Assembly: GCA_964581605.1 (NCBI GenBank)
Contig: CAZOPF010000008.1
Location: 27,183 to 91,182, forward strand
Direction: 5' to 3'
DNA from: CAADGU01 sp964581605
Lineage (GTDB): Bacteria; Chloroflexota; Anaerolineae; Promineifilales; Promineifilaceae
Length of the DNA: 64,000 nt
The position numbers and the translations under genes were made by a program. The notes under the pieces are model-generated. The model was not told the origin of the DNA. It saw only the letters and a list, made by a program, of their open reading frames with translations, and made no database searches. Positions 9,209 to 15,855 of this stretch are shown piece by piece (the stretch's first letter is position 1; the number at the start of each line of letters is the position of its first letter).

Positions 9209-9943
9209 ATGTTCACCATTTTCCCAGCGATTGATTTGCGTAACGGCCGTGTCGTGCGTTTGCAATATGGCGACCCCATTCAACAAACGGTATTCAGCGA
9301 TGACCCGGTAGCGATGGCTGAACAATGGCTGGCAGCCGGGGCTGAATGGCTGCATGTAGTGAACCTGGATGGGGCGTTTGATGAAGCAGGCGCGGTCAAT
9401 TGGGAACTGCTGCCCCGCCTGACGGCGTTGCCGGCGCAGGTACAGTTTGGTGGTGGCGTGCGCACATTGGATGATATTGAGCGGGCGTTAGAGGCAGGCG
9501 CAGCACGGGTCATTTTGGGCACAACGGCGATAGAAAAACCGGCGCTGCTAGGGCAGGCGGTGGCCCATTTTGGCGCTAACCGCATTGTGGTGGGGATTGA
9601 TGCCCGCGACGGCCGTGTGCAGACTCGTGGCTGGTTGCAAGACACGGCCGTGACCCCCATTGAATTGGGCAAAAAGATGCGGGCACTGGGAGTGCAAACG
9701 GCCATCTTCACCGATATTAACCGGGATGGCGTTTTAACAGGTGTCAATGCAGTAGCTACGGCCGAACTGGCCCAGGCAACTGGCCTGCAAGTGATTGCTT
9801 CCGGTGGGGTAGCGGCATTGGCCGACGTGCAACGCTGTTTTGAACTGGCGGATCAAGGGGTGGCCGGGGTTATAATGGGGCGGGCAATTTATGACGGCCG
9901 TGTCAATCTCCAGGAAGCCATCACCCTGGTAGGAATATCCTGA
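9209..9943 (+). CDS. hisA: Phosphoribosylformimino-AICAR isomerase HisA
   Basis: HisA converts ProFAR to PRFAR by an Amadori rearrangement in histidine biosynthesis. The 244-residue (beta/alpha)8 barrel shows the expected motifs: IFPAIDLRNGRVVRL with the catalytic Asp (residue 9) near the N terminus, FGGGVRTLDDI, VVGIDARDGRV, FTDINRDGVLTG with the second catalytic Asp, and the phosphate-binding ASGGVAALADV and GVIMGRAIYDG. Length is normal. AGGAG lies about ten bases before the ATG, and a TATAAT at 9179-9184 may be its -10 box. It stands alone here; no other his gene is adjacent. Confidence 0.96.
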   Translation: MFTIFPAIDLRNGRVVRLQYGDPIQQTVFSDDPVAMAEQWLAAGAEWLHVVNLDGAFDEAGAVNWELLPRLTALPAQVQFGGGVRTLDDIERALEAGAARVILGTTAIEKPALLGQAVAHFGANRIVVGIDARDGRVQTRGWLQDTAVTPIELGKKMRALGVQTAIFTDINRDGVLTGVNAVATAELAQATGLQVIASGGVAALADVQRCFELADQGVAGVIMGRAIYDGRVNLQEAITLVGIS

Positions 9944-9979
9944 TGGCATACCAGACAGTATGGCGCCAGGGATAGATAG

Positions 9980-10011
9980 CCAGTGGCAGGTAATCTGCCA
10001 CCTGCCACTGG
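9980..10011. terminator. Hairpin between convergent hisA and DAHP synthase genes
   Basis: A perfect 12-bp inverted repeat (CCAGTGGCAGGT at 9980-9991, ACCTGCCACTGG at 10000-10011) built from the GGCAGGT/GCCACCT short-repeat family. There is no T tract, but it sits exactly where both transcripts should end. Confidence 0.4.
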
Positions 10012-10019
10012 TCACCCAA

Positions 10020-11042
10020 TTACGACCGCACATCCCGGCCCACGGCCGTGGCTATGGCCTTCATATCCCGCACCAGTTTGGCAAAACGTTCTGGTTTAAG
10101 CGATTGACGGCCGTCGGACGAAGCCTCCTCCGGTCGTGGATGCACTTCAATAATCACCCCATCCGCCCCCGCCGCAATACTCGCCTTCGTTACGCTTTCC
10201 ACATATTCCCACTTGCCCGTGCCATGGCTGGGGTCAGCAATCACCGGCAAATGGGACAGCTCCTTGATGACCGGGATGGCGTTGATGTCAAAGGTATTGC
10301 GTGTGTATCGTTCAAAGGTGCGAATACCCCGTTCACACAACATCACCCGCGTATTGCCATGGCTCAAGATATACTCGGCGCACATCAGCCACTCTTCAAT
10401 CAGGCTACTCATGCCCCGTTTGAGCAATACCGGGTGCTGTGATTCGCCCACTGCATGAAGCAGGGCATAATTTTGCATATTACGCGCCCCAACTTGCAAA
10501 ATATCCGCATATTGGCACACTAACGGTACCAGCGCCGGTTCCATCACCTCGGTAATAATGGGCATGCCCGTCACTTCCCGCGCTTCGGCCAGATATTGCA
10601 GCCCTTCCTCACCCAATCCCTGGAACGAGTAGGGCGAACTGCGCGGTTTGAACGCGCCGCCGCGCAAAATGTGCGCCCCGGCTTCTTTGCACGCCTGCGC
10701 CGTTTCAATAATCTGGCTGCGACTTTCCACCGAACATGGCCCGGCCATGATGATGATTTCATCACCGCCCACCACATGATCGCCAATAGGGAACTGGGTG
10801 TTTTCCGGCTTAAACTCCCGGCTGGCGATCTTGAATGGCTTGAGGACGGGCATGACCCGTTCCACACCGGACATACGCTCCAGTTGCTCTCGGTTAATTT
10901 GCCGGTCGTCCCCGATAATGCCAATGAGGCTGCGCTCACTGCCAGAGCTGATATGGACCTTATATCCATGATCTTCAGCCCAGGCGACAATGCCTGACTT
11001 CTCTTGCATAGTGGCGTTTGGTTGCATAATTACGATCATCAT
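10020..11042 (-). CDS. aroF: 3-deoxy-7-phosphoheptulonate synthase (DAHP synthase)
   Basis: This enzyme condenses phosphoenolpyruvate and erythrose 4-phosphate, the first step of the shikimate pathway. The 340-residue protein is type Ibeta with an N-terminal ACT/ferredoxin-like regulatory domain (residues 1-70), then the barrel with IIIMAGPCSVES, LRGGAFKPRSSPYSFQG, VGARNMQNYALL, VLLKRGMSSLIEEW and the metal-site region IADPSHGTGKWEYV. AAGGA lies six bases before ATG 11042. The gene is 26 bases downstream of the chorismate mutase gene, so both are probably one operon controlled by the Phe/Tyr leader peptide and terminator upstream of the mutase. Feedback regulation through the N-terminal domain is known for the family; here it is an inference. 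Confidence 0.95.
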   Translation of the reverse strand: MMIVIMQPNATMQEKSGIVAWAEDHGYKVHISSGSERSLIGIIGDDRQINREQLERMSGVERVMPVLKPFKIASREFKPENTQFPIGDHVVGGDEIIIMAGPCSVESRSQIIETAQACKEAGAHILRGGAFKPRSSPYSFQGLGEEGLQYLAEAREVTGMPIITEVMEPALVPLVCQYADILQVGARNMQNYALLHAVGESQHPVLLKRGMSSLIEEWLMCAEYILSHGNTRVMLCERGIRTFERYTRNTFDINAIPVIKELSHLPVIADPSHGTGKWEYVESVTKASIAAGADGVIIEVHPRPEEASSDGRQSLKPERFAKLVRDMKAIATAVGRDVRS

Positions 11043-11068
11043 TTGATTCCTTTTGGGTTTGAGATTGA

Positions 11069-11557
11069 TTAAAAAGCGGCCTGTAACACGCGCATCATCG
11101 CTTCCATTGCATCAATTTGACGAGGACGCACAGGGGAAATGGTGGGGACATCTTTGCGGTCTGGCCGCAAAGAGACGGCATCACGCAGATAGACATGAAC
11201 AATATCGCGGGCAGATTTGGTGGTGTTCCAATGGATTAAGACGCGGATGCAACGATTGAGACTATCCGGCACATCCATTTCATGGCCGCACAACAGGGCC
11301 ACATCATACCAACCCAATTGGCGGGCCGCCAGCGCCGGGTAAGTGGCGTTCAGGTCAACGGTGGTGGTGAAGTAAACGCTGGCAATATCATCCGGGAGTA
11401 TCTGGTTGGCCTGGGTGATGGCTTGCAGTAATTCGCGGGTGGCGCTGAGGATTTCCTCGGCGTCATTGTGGCTGACGGTGATGGCGCCGCGCACACCCCG
11501 GCAGGCTGTGGCCGCCGGCCATCGTTCTGATTGTGCATATCCGTTTTTGTTGTTCAT
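11069..11557 (-). CDS. aroH: Chorismate mutase, AroH type
   Basis: Converts chorismate to prephenate, the branch point to Phe and Tyr. At 162 residues it is longer than Bacillus AroH because of a 20-residue N-terminal extension. AroH motifs are clear: CRGVRGAITV with the catalytic Arg, ATRELLQAITQANQI, VYFTTTVDLNATYPA, ARQLGWYDVALLCGHEM and CIRVLIHWNT with the second catalytic Arg. AAGGGG lies seven bases before ATG 11557. It is the first structural gene of the aro operon. Its 178-base leader contains a 29-codon ORF with an NFYFYFF run and a strong terminator, so attenuation by charged tRNA-Phe or tRNA-Tyr is likely. Confidence 0.94.
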   Translation of the reverse strand: MNNKNGYAQSERWPAATACRGVRGAITVSHNDAEEILSATRELLQAITQANQILPDDIASVYFTTTVDLNATYPALAARQLGWYDVALLCGHEMDVPDSLNRCIRVLIHWNTTKSARDIVHVYLRDAVSLRPDRKDVPTISPVRPRQIDAMEAMMRVLQAAF

Positions 11558-11585
11558 GTTCTTACCCCTTCTTGTATTGTTACCA

Positions 11586-11619
11586 AAATAAAAAGACGCG
11601 GCTTTTTGGGCCGCGTCTT
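11586..11619 (-). terminator. Leader terminator of the aro operon (attenuator)
   Basis: On the minus strand a perfect 10-bp stem, AAGACGCGGC/GCCGCGTCTT, with a 7-base loop is followed by TTTTTATT. It lies between the leader peptide ORF and the chorismate mutase start, in the 5' untranslated region where only an attenuator makes sense. The leader ORF contains GCCGCG, which could pair with the CGCGGC of the terminator's 5' arm as an antiterminator. Confidence 0.8.
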
Positions 11620-11645
11620 GTATTGCAGGTGTGGTCGTTTTGCCT

Positions 11646-11735
11646 TTACTTTTTTAGCGCCAAACGACCCCCGGCCTTACAAGCGCGGCGGCTGCTAAAA
11701 AAGTAAAAGTAAAAGTTTACAGCATGTATTTCCAT
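11646..11735 (-). CDS. Phe/Tyr-rich leader peptide of the aro operon
   Basis: A 29-codon ORF runs from ATG 11735 to TAA 11646 and is too short to appear in ordinary gene lists. It contains the run NFYFYFF (four Phe and two Tyr in seven codons) followed by SSRRACKAGG. Products of the operon downstream, chorismate mutase and DAHP synthase, lead to Phe and Tyr, so ribosome stalling on this run is an obvious sensor. No Shine-Dalgarno sequence precedes it; the promoter -10 box is only ten bases upstream, so the 5' untranslated region would be a few bases or none. By analogy this resembles pheL or pheA leader peptides of enterobacteria, but sequence and context are independent. Confidence 0.78.
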   Translation of the reverse strand: MEIHAVNFYFYFFSSRRACKAGGRLALKK

Positions 11736-11745
11736 AACGGCCGTG

Positions 11746-11774
11746 ACTATAACACTTCCCCCACTCATCGTCAA
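11746..11774 (-). promoter_or_regulatory. Sigma-70 promoter of the aro operon
   Basis: TTGACG (11769-11774) and TATAGT (11746-11751) on the minus strand are separated by exactly 17 bases. The predicted start falls about three bases before the leader peptide ATG. Confidence 0.75.
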
Positions 11775-11789
11775 CGGGCAATTTTGCGG

Positions 11790-11826
11790 TATAATCATGG
11801 GATGTCGTTTTTGCAACTTGTTGCAA
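11790..11826 (+). promoter_or_regulatory. -10 box and palindromic box of the Fur-family gene
   Basis: TATAAT at 11790-11795 precedes the perfect inverted repeat TTGCAAC-TT-GTTGCAA at 11811-11826, 12 bases before the Fur-family ATG. The half-sites resemble Nur boxes (TGCAA and TTGCA halves), suggesting autoregulation by a metal-sensing Fur homologue. The -35 region overlaps the divergent aro promoter. Confidence 0.6.
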
Positions 11827-11838
11827 TAAGGAGCAGGG

Positions 11839-12273
11839 ATGTCTCACGTGGCGCGTGATTTTGCCGGGCACATCCGGCAGCAGGGCTACCGCATGACGCC
11901 GCAGCGCCAGATGGTGCTGGATGTGCTGTGTGGGCAGGGAGGGCATATGACGGCGAATGAGGTGGTCACGGCCGTGCAGCAGCAATCTCCTTATCTCAAC
12001 CGGGCCACCGTGTATCGTGCCCTGGACTTCTTATGTGCCTTACAGTTGATCACTCGTACAGAAATGGGGGGACAGGTTGTCTATGAACTGGCGGAAGAGC
12101 AGCCGCACCATCACCTGGTTTGCCGGGTGTGTGGAGATATGCAAGAGTGGGACGGCCGTGCTATGGATGCCTTAGCCGCCCATCTCCTGAATGAACACGG
12201 TTTTCAGGTAGAACTCAATCACCTGGCGCTGTCGGGCATATGTGCGCAGTGTCGCCCTGGCGGTACTCCATAA
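11839..12273 (+). CDS. Fur-family metal-responsive repressor
   Basis: A 144-residue Fur-family protein (Fur, Zur, Nur and PerR are the known types). The N-terminal winged helix has GYRMTPQRQMVLDVL and NRATVYRALDFL (recognition helix). The C-terminal dimerisation domain has the His-rich metal site HHHLVCRVCG and the second CxxC pair ICAQC, so the structural zinc site is complete. GGAGCAGGG precedes the ATG. A 16-bp palindrome lies just upstream, and the Co/Ni ECF transporter genes follow on the same strand, so it probably represses metal uptake. Which metal it senses cannot be read from the sequence; Ni or Co fits the neighbours, Zn is possible. Confidence 0.9.
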   Translation: MSHVARDFAGHIRQQGYRMTPQRQMVLDVLCGQGGHMTANEVVTAVQQQSPYLNRATVYRALDFLCALQLITRTEMGGQVVYELAEEQPHHHLVCRVCGDMQEWDGRAMDALAAHLLNEHGFQVELNHLALSGICAQCRPGGTP

Positions 12274-12304
12274 TCGGTAATCGGATTACCGTTCACGGTT
12301 TACA
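12274..12304 (+). repeat. Short-repeat tract TAATCGG/TTCACGGTTTACA
   Basis: TAATCGGTAATCGG followed by GTTCACGGTTTACAAA between the fur-like gene and cbiM. A sister tract lies at 14189-14230, just before cbiO. Confidence 0.55.
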
Positions 12305-12322
12305 AAACAAAGGAGGTAGAAC

Positions 12323-13285
12323 ATGTTGGCAAATTTCTCTCTGGCGGCAGGCATTTTGCTGCATATTCCTGATGGTTTTTTGACTCTGGTGATTTCGCTG
12401 TTGTGTTGGCTGGCGACTGTTGTCATGCTGGCGGTGGCGGTGCGCAAGGCGCAAGCCGATTATGACGAGCGGCTAATCCCGGTGGCGGGGGTGATGGCGG
12501 CGTTCATCTTTGCAGCGCAGATGTTGAATTTTCCGGTGGCGGGGGGCACATCCGGCCATTTGATTGGGGCGGCGCTGGCCTTTATTGTGCTGGGGCCTTG
12601 GTTGGGACTGCTGGTGATGACGGCCGTGATCGCCCTGCAAGCCCTCCTGTTTCAAGATGGCGGCCTGGTTGTCATGGGTGCGAACATCCTGGTGATGGGC
12701 ATTGTGCCCGGTTTTGTGGGGTATGGCGTTTACCGGCTGGCTACCAGCCGAAGCAAATCTATCAAACTGGTCGCTGCCGGGGTAGGGGCGTGGCTCTCCG
12801 TTGTGGCTGCCGCGTTGGTAACATCTCTGTTGTTGGCTTTTAGTGGCACAGCTAACCTGTCTATCGTTGTGCCAGTCATGGTGGGGGTGCATATGCTCAT
12901 TGGCATTGGCGAGGCGCTGGTGACGGTGGCGGCGCTGGCCTTCATCATGCGTTCTCGCCCGGCACTGCTGGACGAAAGCGCCGCCAGCGCCGGTGGGCGA
13001 TGGGTGTTGGCCGGGTTGGGCATCGCCCTATTGGTGGTCTTGTTTGCCCCCCTTGCCTCGCCGCACCCGGATGGGTTGGAATGGGTAGCCGGGCAGCAAG
13101 GCTTCCTGGAAACGGCGCTGGATGCCCCTTATGAGTTATTGCCTGATTACACCATTCCGGGTTTGGGGGAGATAGGACTCTCCACCATTGTGGCCGGGAT
13201 TGTGGGGGTGTTGGTGGTCACGGCCGTGGTCCTGCTTGTCGGGCGTTTACTCGGCCGTTCGCAACAGTCACAGAGTAGCACCTAG
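12323..13285 (+). CDS. cbiM: CbiM-CbiN fusion, ECF Co/Ni transporter substrate component
   Basis: A 320-residue integral membrane protein. Residues 1-210 are CbiM/NikM, the metal-binding S component: HIPDGFLTLV near the N terminus, NFPVAGGTSGHLIGAAL, and GGLVVMGANILVMG. Residues about 225-320 are a PDGLE/CbiN-like domain (HPDGLEW at about 247, two membrane helices), so M and N are fused. In characterised CbiM/NikM the processed N terminus Met-His chelates the metal; here the His is residue 14, after a 13-residue extension ending Leu-Leu, so processing or a variant site is implied. AGGAGGT lies six bases before the ATG. It works with CbiQ and CbiO downstream. Confidence 0.92.
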   Translation: MLANFSLAAGILLHIPDGFLTLVISLLCWLATVVMLAVAVRKAQADYDERLIPVAGVMAAFIFAAQMLNFPVAGGTSGHLIGAALAFIVLGPWLGLLVMTAVIALQALLFQDGGLVVMGANILVMGIVPGFVGYGVYRLATSRSKSIKLVAAGVGAWLSVVAAALVTSLLLAFSGTANLSIVVPVMVGVHMLIGIGEALVTVAALAFIMRSRPALLDESAASAGGRWVLAGLGIALLVVLFAPLASPHPDGLEWVAGQQGFLETALDAPYELLPDYTIPGLGEIGLSTIVAGIVGVLVVTAVVLLVGRLLGRSQQSQSST

Positions 13286-13319
13286 GCCCTGACCCAAATT
13301 AGCTTGAGCAGTGAGCATC

Positions 13320-13346
13320 CTCAGATGCGAACGAGAGGCATCTGAG
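13320..13346. other. Stem-loop between cbiM and cbiQ
   Basis: CTCAGATGC (13320-13328) and GCATCTGAG (13338-13346) form a perfect 9-bp stem. No T tract follows, so it may protect or separate segments of the operon mRNA more than end transcription. Confidence 0.4.
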
Positions 13347-13393
13347 AAGGTCTCACTCCTAATCCCAACTTTAGTTTGTTGAGGTACTGGTTG

Positions 13394-14191
13394 ATGCACA
13401 CTAACACCTTTGATCGCTACATTGGCCGGGAAAGCCCGGTTCATCGGCTTGATCCGCGGCTGAAAGTGGTGGTGGCGCTGGTTTTTATTTTGGCGACGGT
13501 GCTGCTGCCGGATGGGGCATGGACTGGGTTCGCCTGTTCCTGGTTGCTGATTTTGGTGATCACATGGCTGGCGCGGCTGCCGTATAGCCTGGTTTTTAAG
13601 CGATCATTGGTGATTCTCCCCTTTATGTTGGCGGCAGTGACGGTGCTGTTGAATGTGCCAGGCACGGCCGTATTCACCACCGACCTTGGCCCTTTTACCC
13701 TCACCATCACGAACGCCGGGCTGGTGCGCTTTGTCAGCATCCTCATGCGCGGTTGGCTGGCGGTGCAGATGGCGATATTGCTCACGGCCGTGACCCCTTT
13801 CCCCGACCTGATGCACGCCCTCACCCACCTGCGCGTCCCGGCCATCCTGGTCAGCATCATCAGCTTTATGTACCGCTACCTCTTTGTGCTGGTGGATGAA
13901 GCACAACGGCTGATGCGAGCGCGGCAGGCACGCAGCGCCCGGCTGCCCGGCACAGGTGAACACGGTGGCTCGCTGCTTTGGCGGGCAAAAGTGGCCGGGC
14001 ATATGGTGGGCCAGCTTTTTGGCCGCAGCCTGGAACGCAGTGACCGGGTGTATAACGCCATGTTGGCGCGGGGGTATCACGGCCGTATCCTCACCATGAC
14101 TCCCCATGCTATGACCCGGTTTGATTGGCTGGCGGGAGGCACGGCCGTGATGCTGATAGTGATAATTCAGGTGATTGCCCGTTATCCGTAA
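13394..14191 (+). CDS. cbiQ: CbiQ, ECF transporter transmembrane T component
   Basis: The T component couples the ATPase to CbiM for cobalt or nickel uptake. It has about five membrane helices, the N-terminal DPRLKVVVALVFILATVLL typical of the family, and the two short Ala-Arg coupling motifs (RARQARSA and MLARGYHGR) that dock into the ATPase. I chose ATG 13394, nine bases after GAGG; earlier TTG codons at 13376 and 13379 would add six residues. It is 108 bases downstream of cbiM and 42 before cbiO. Confidence 0.92.
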   Translation: MHTNTFDRYIGRESPVHRLDPRLKVVVALVFILATVLLPDGAWTGFACSWLLILVITWLARLPYSLVFKRSLVILPFMLAAVTVLLNVPGTAVFTTDLGPFTLTITNAGLVRFVSILMRGWLAVQMAILLTAVTPFPDLMHALTHLRVPAILVSIISFMYRYLFVLVDEAQRLMRARQARSARLPGTGEHGGSLLWRAKVAGHMVGQLFGRSLERSDRVYNAMLARGYHGRILTMTPHAMTRFDWLAGGTAVMLIVIIQVIARYP

Positions 14192-14230
14192 TCGGTCATC
14201 CGTGATCGGTTTACAGTTTAAGGTTTACAA
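14189..14230 (+). repeat. Short-repeat tract before cbiO
   Basis: GTAATCGGTCATCCGTGATCGG then TTTACAGTTTAAGGTTTACA, the same families as the tract at 12274-12304. Confidence 0.5.
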
Positions 14231-14233
14231 ACC

Positions 14234-14992
14234 ATGCCTGTTACTCATCCAAACATGCCCCCCCCTGCCATTTCAGCCAACGGCCGTGCCTCTTTGCAGG
14301 TCACGAATTTGCGTTTTTCTTACCCGGATGGGCAGCAGGCATTAAAAGGTGTATCGCTGTCCATTGCTGCCGGGGAAAAGGTGGCGTTGGTGGGGCCAAA
14401 TGGGGCGGGCAAAAGCACCTTGATGTTGCATTTGAATGGCCTGCTGCATGGCGAAGGGGAGATTGTGGTGGCCGGGCTGCCGGTGGTGAAGGCTCATTTC
14501 CCGGTCATTCGGGCCAAGGTGGGCATGGTGTTTCAAAACCCGGACGACCAGCTTTTTTCGCCGACGGTGTTTGAAGATGTGGCCTTTGGCCCGCTGCATA
14601 TGGGCTACCCGGAGGCGGACGTGCGCGAACGAGTGGCATCGGCGCTCACGGCCGTCGGTATGGCCGGGCATAGCCAGCGACTCTCGCACCACTTGAGCAT
14701 TGGGCAGAAAAAACGGGTGGCGATGGCGACGGTTTTGGCAATGGGGCCAGAGATATTAGTGCTGGATGAGCCGTCCGCCGGGCTAGACCCGCGTGGGCGG
14801 CGGCAACTGATTGACCTGCTGCGAGAACTGCCTCTCACGATGCTGGTTTCTACCCATGATTTGCTGCTGGTACGGGAATTGTTTCCGCGCATGATCATCA
14901 TGGACGATGGGCAAATTGTAGCGGATGGAGCAACGGCCGTGCTGCTGCAAGATCAGCCTCTCCTGGCGGCGCACGGATTGGAACAGCCTTAG
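14234..14992 (+). CDS. cbiO: CbiO, ECF transporter ATPase
   Basis: A 252-residue ABC ATPase that powers the CbiMNQ complex. Walker A GPNGAGKST, Q-loop VFQNPDDQLFS, signature LSIGQKKRVA (the variant usual in CbiO, Ile in place of the first Gly), Walker B ILVLDEP, D-loop SAGLD and H-switch STHD are all present. The first 20 residues are a Pro-rich extension. AAGG lies 10-13 bases before the ATG. It is the last gene of the cluster; a single ATPase implies a homodimer. Confidence 0.93.
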   Translation: MPVTHPNMPPPAISANGRASLQVTNLRFSYPDGQQALKGVSLSIAAGEKVALVGPNGAGKSTLMLHLNGLLHGEGEIVVAGLPVVKAHFPVIRAKVGMVFQNPDDQLFSPTVFEDVAFGPLHMGYPEADVRERVASALTAVGMAGHSQRLSHHLSIGQKKRVAMATVLAMGPEILVLDEPSAGLDPRGRRQLIDLLRELPLTMLVSTHDLLLVRELFPRMIIMDDGQIVADGATAVLLQDQPLLAAHGLEQP

Positions 14993-15360
14993 TCAGAATC
15001 CTCTTTCTTAAACTCTCCTTAAGATAATCACAATCTACTGTTAAAGGCGCAGCGGCCGCTTTTGGCTATGCTGTTATCCGTATTGGTTAGCCCATGCTCA
15101 ACGCGAAAATGTATTGTAACAACGTTGAGAATGGGGAAACAAAACCGGAGGTGATGTCTGACGAATAACAACAGTGTATTGGTAACACCAGGGGAGTGTC
15201 TGGCATCACTCTCTGGTTTACACAGCAAACAATACAGTTTGATGCACACACGGTATGGATGCTACTTATTTTGAAACTGTCTCAAGTGAGAACCATCTCT
15301 TGGGCAGGAGCCAACTACTTAAAAGCTGTTCGATTTGAATTCCTCCTCCTACACACGAAA
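14993..15360. other. Non-coding stretch after cbiO
   Basis: No frame here reads like protein in either strand. The base composition is more AT-rich than the genes around it. I see no riboswitch signature or tRNA. It may be decayed sequence connected with the kinase remnant just downstream. Confidence 0.5.
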
Positions 15361-15397
15361 AAAGGCCATAACCACCCCCGGTTATGGCCTTTTTCTT
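15361..15397 (+). terminator. Strong intrinsic terminator
   Basis: A perfect 13-bp stem AAAGGCCATAACC/GGTTATGGCCTTT followed by TTCTTTA. It could end cbiO readthrough or a lost gene; the stem works in both directions. Confidence 0.75.
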
Positions 15398-15417
15398 TAT
15401 TTGCATGGTGGCATCAT

Positions 15418-15504
15418 GTGGTAGAAGCACATCACGGCCGCATTGGGGGGGAGAGCATACCAGGGCAGGGCAGCAGCTTTTTCTTTTCTCTCCCACTCAA
15501 TTGA
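15418..15504 (+). pseudogene. Remnant of a histidine kinase ATPase domain
   Basis: Twenty-eight codons read VVEAHHGRIGGESIPGQGSS then FFFSLPLN and stop. This is the G-box and C-terminal end of a sensor kinase HATPase domain (usual form VEAHGGRIWVESEPGKGSTF). Nothing upstream in any frame continues the kinase; a terminator sits 20 bases before it. It is therefore a 3' fragment. The second MITE starts 13 bases after the stop. Confidence 0.7.
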
Positions 15505-15517
15505 GTGACGACCTTTT

Positions 15518-15725
15518 CAGCAATTCGAAATATGGTCTAAACCGTAGGGGTGGGACAGGCGGGCCACGTTTTGGTTTTGCACAAAGGAAGTCGTTCCCGC
15601 CTGTCTCACCCCGTTTTGCGGCCACATGGGGCGAGACGGCGCGGGCAAAAGGGCCGCTATCAGAGCCAGTTCAACCCCCGCCGTCCCGCCCCTACAGCTC
15701 ATTGATTTCATATTTCGAATTGCTG
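15518..15725 (-). mobile_element. MITE-like element, copy 2 (208 bp)
   Basis: Same 208-bp element as at 1867-2074 in opposite orientation, with three base differences. The terminal inverted repeat is perfect for 17 bp (CAGCAATTCGAAATATG). It is flanked by an exact 9-bp duplication, CGACCTTTT at 15509-15517 and 15726-15734, which proves transposition into a known site. No coding capacity. Confidence 0.92.
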
Positions 15726-15855
15726 CGACCTTTTCCCAGAAAATGGCAGTTTGCAAAAATCTGCTAAAATTTTTGGTTTGATTAAGAGTGGCGGCCATTT
15801 TTTGCTGCCATATTGAACTAAAAATTGAGGAGTTTGAAGGAGTAAACCAGAAAAA

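Noticed and set aside
15196..15417. N-terminal extension of the histidine kinase fragment
   Set aside because: Passes through a strong terminator and shows no kinase motif; only the last 28 codons resemble a kinase.
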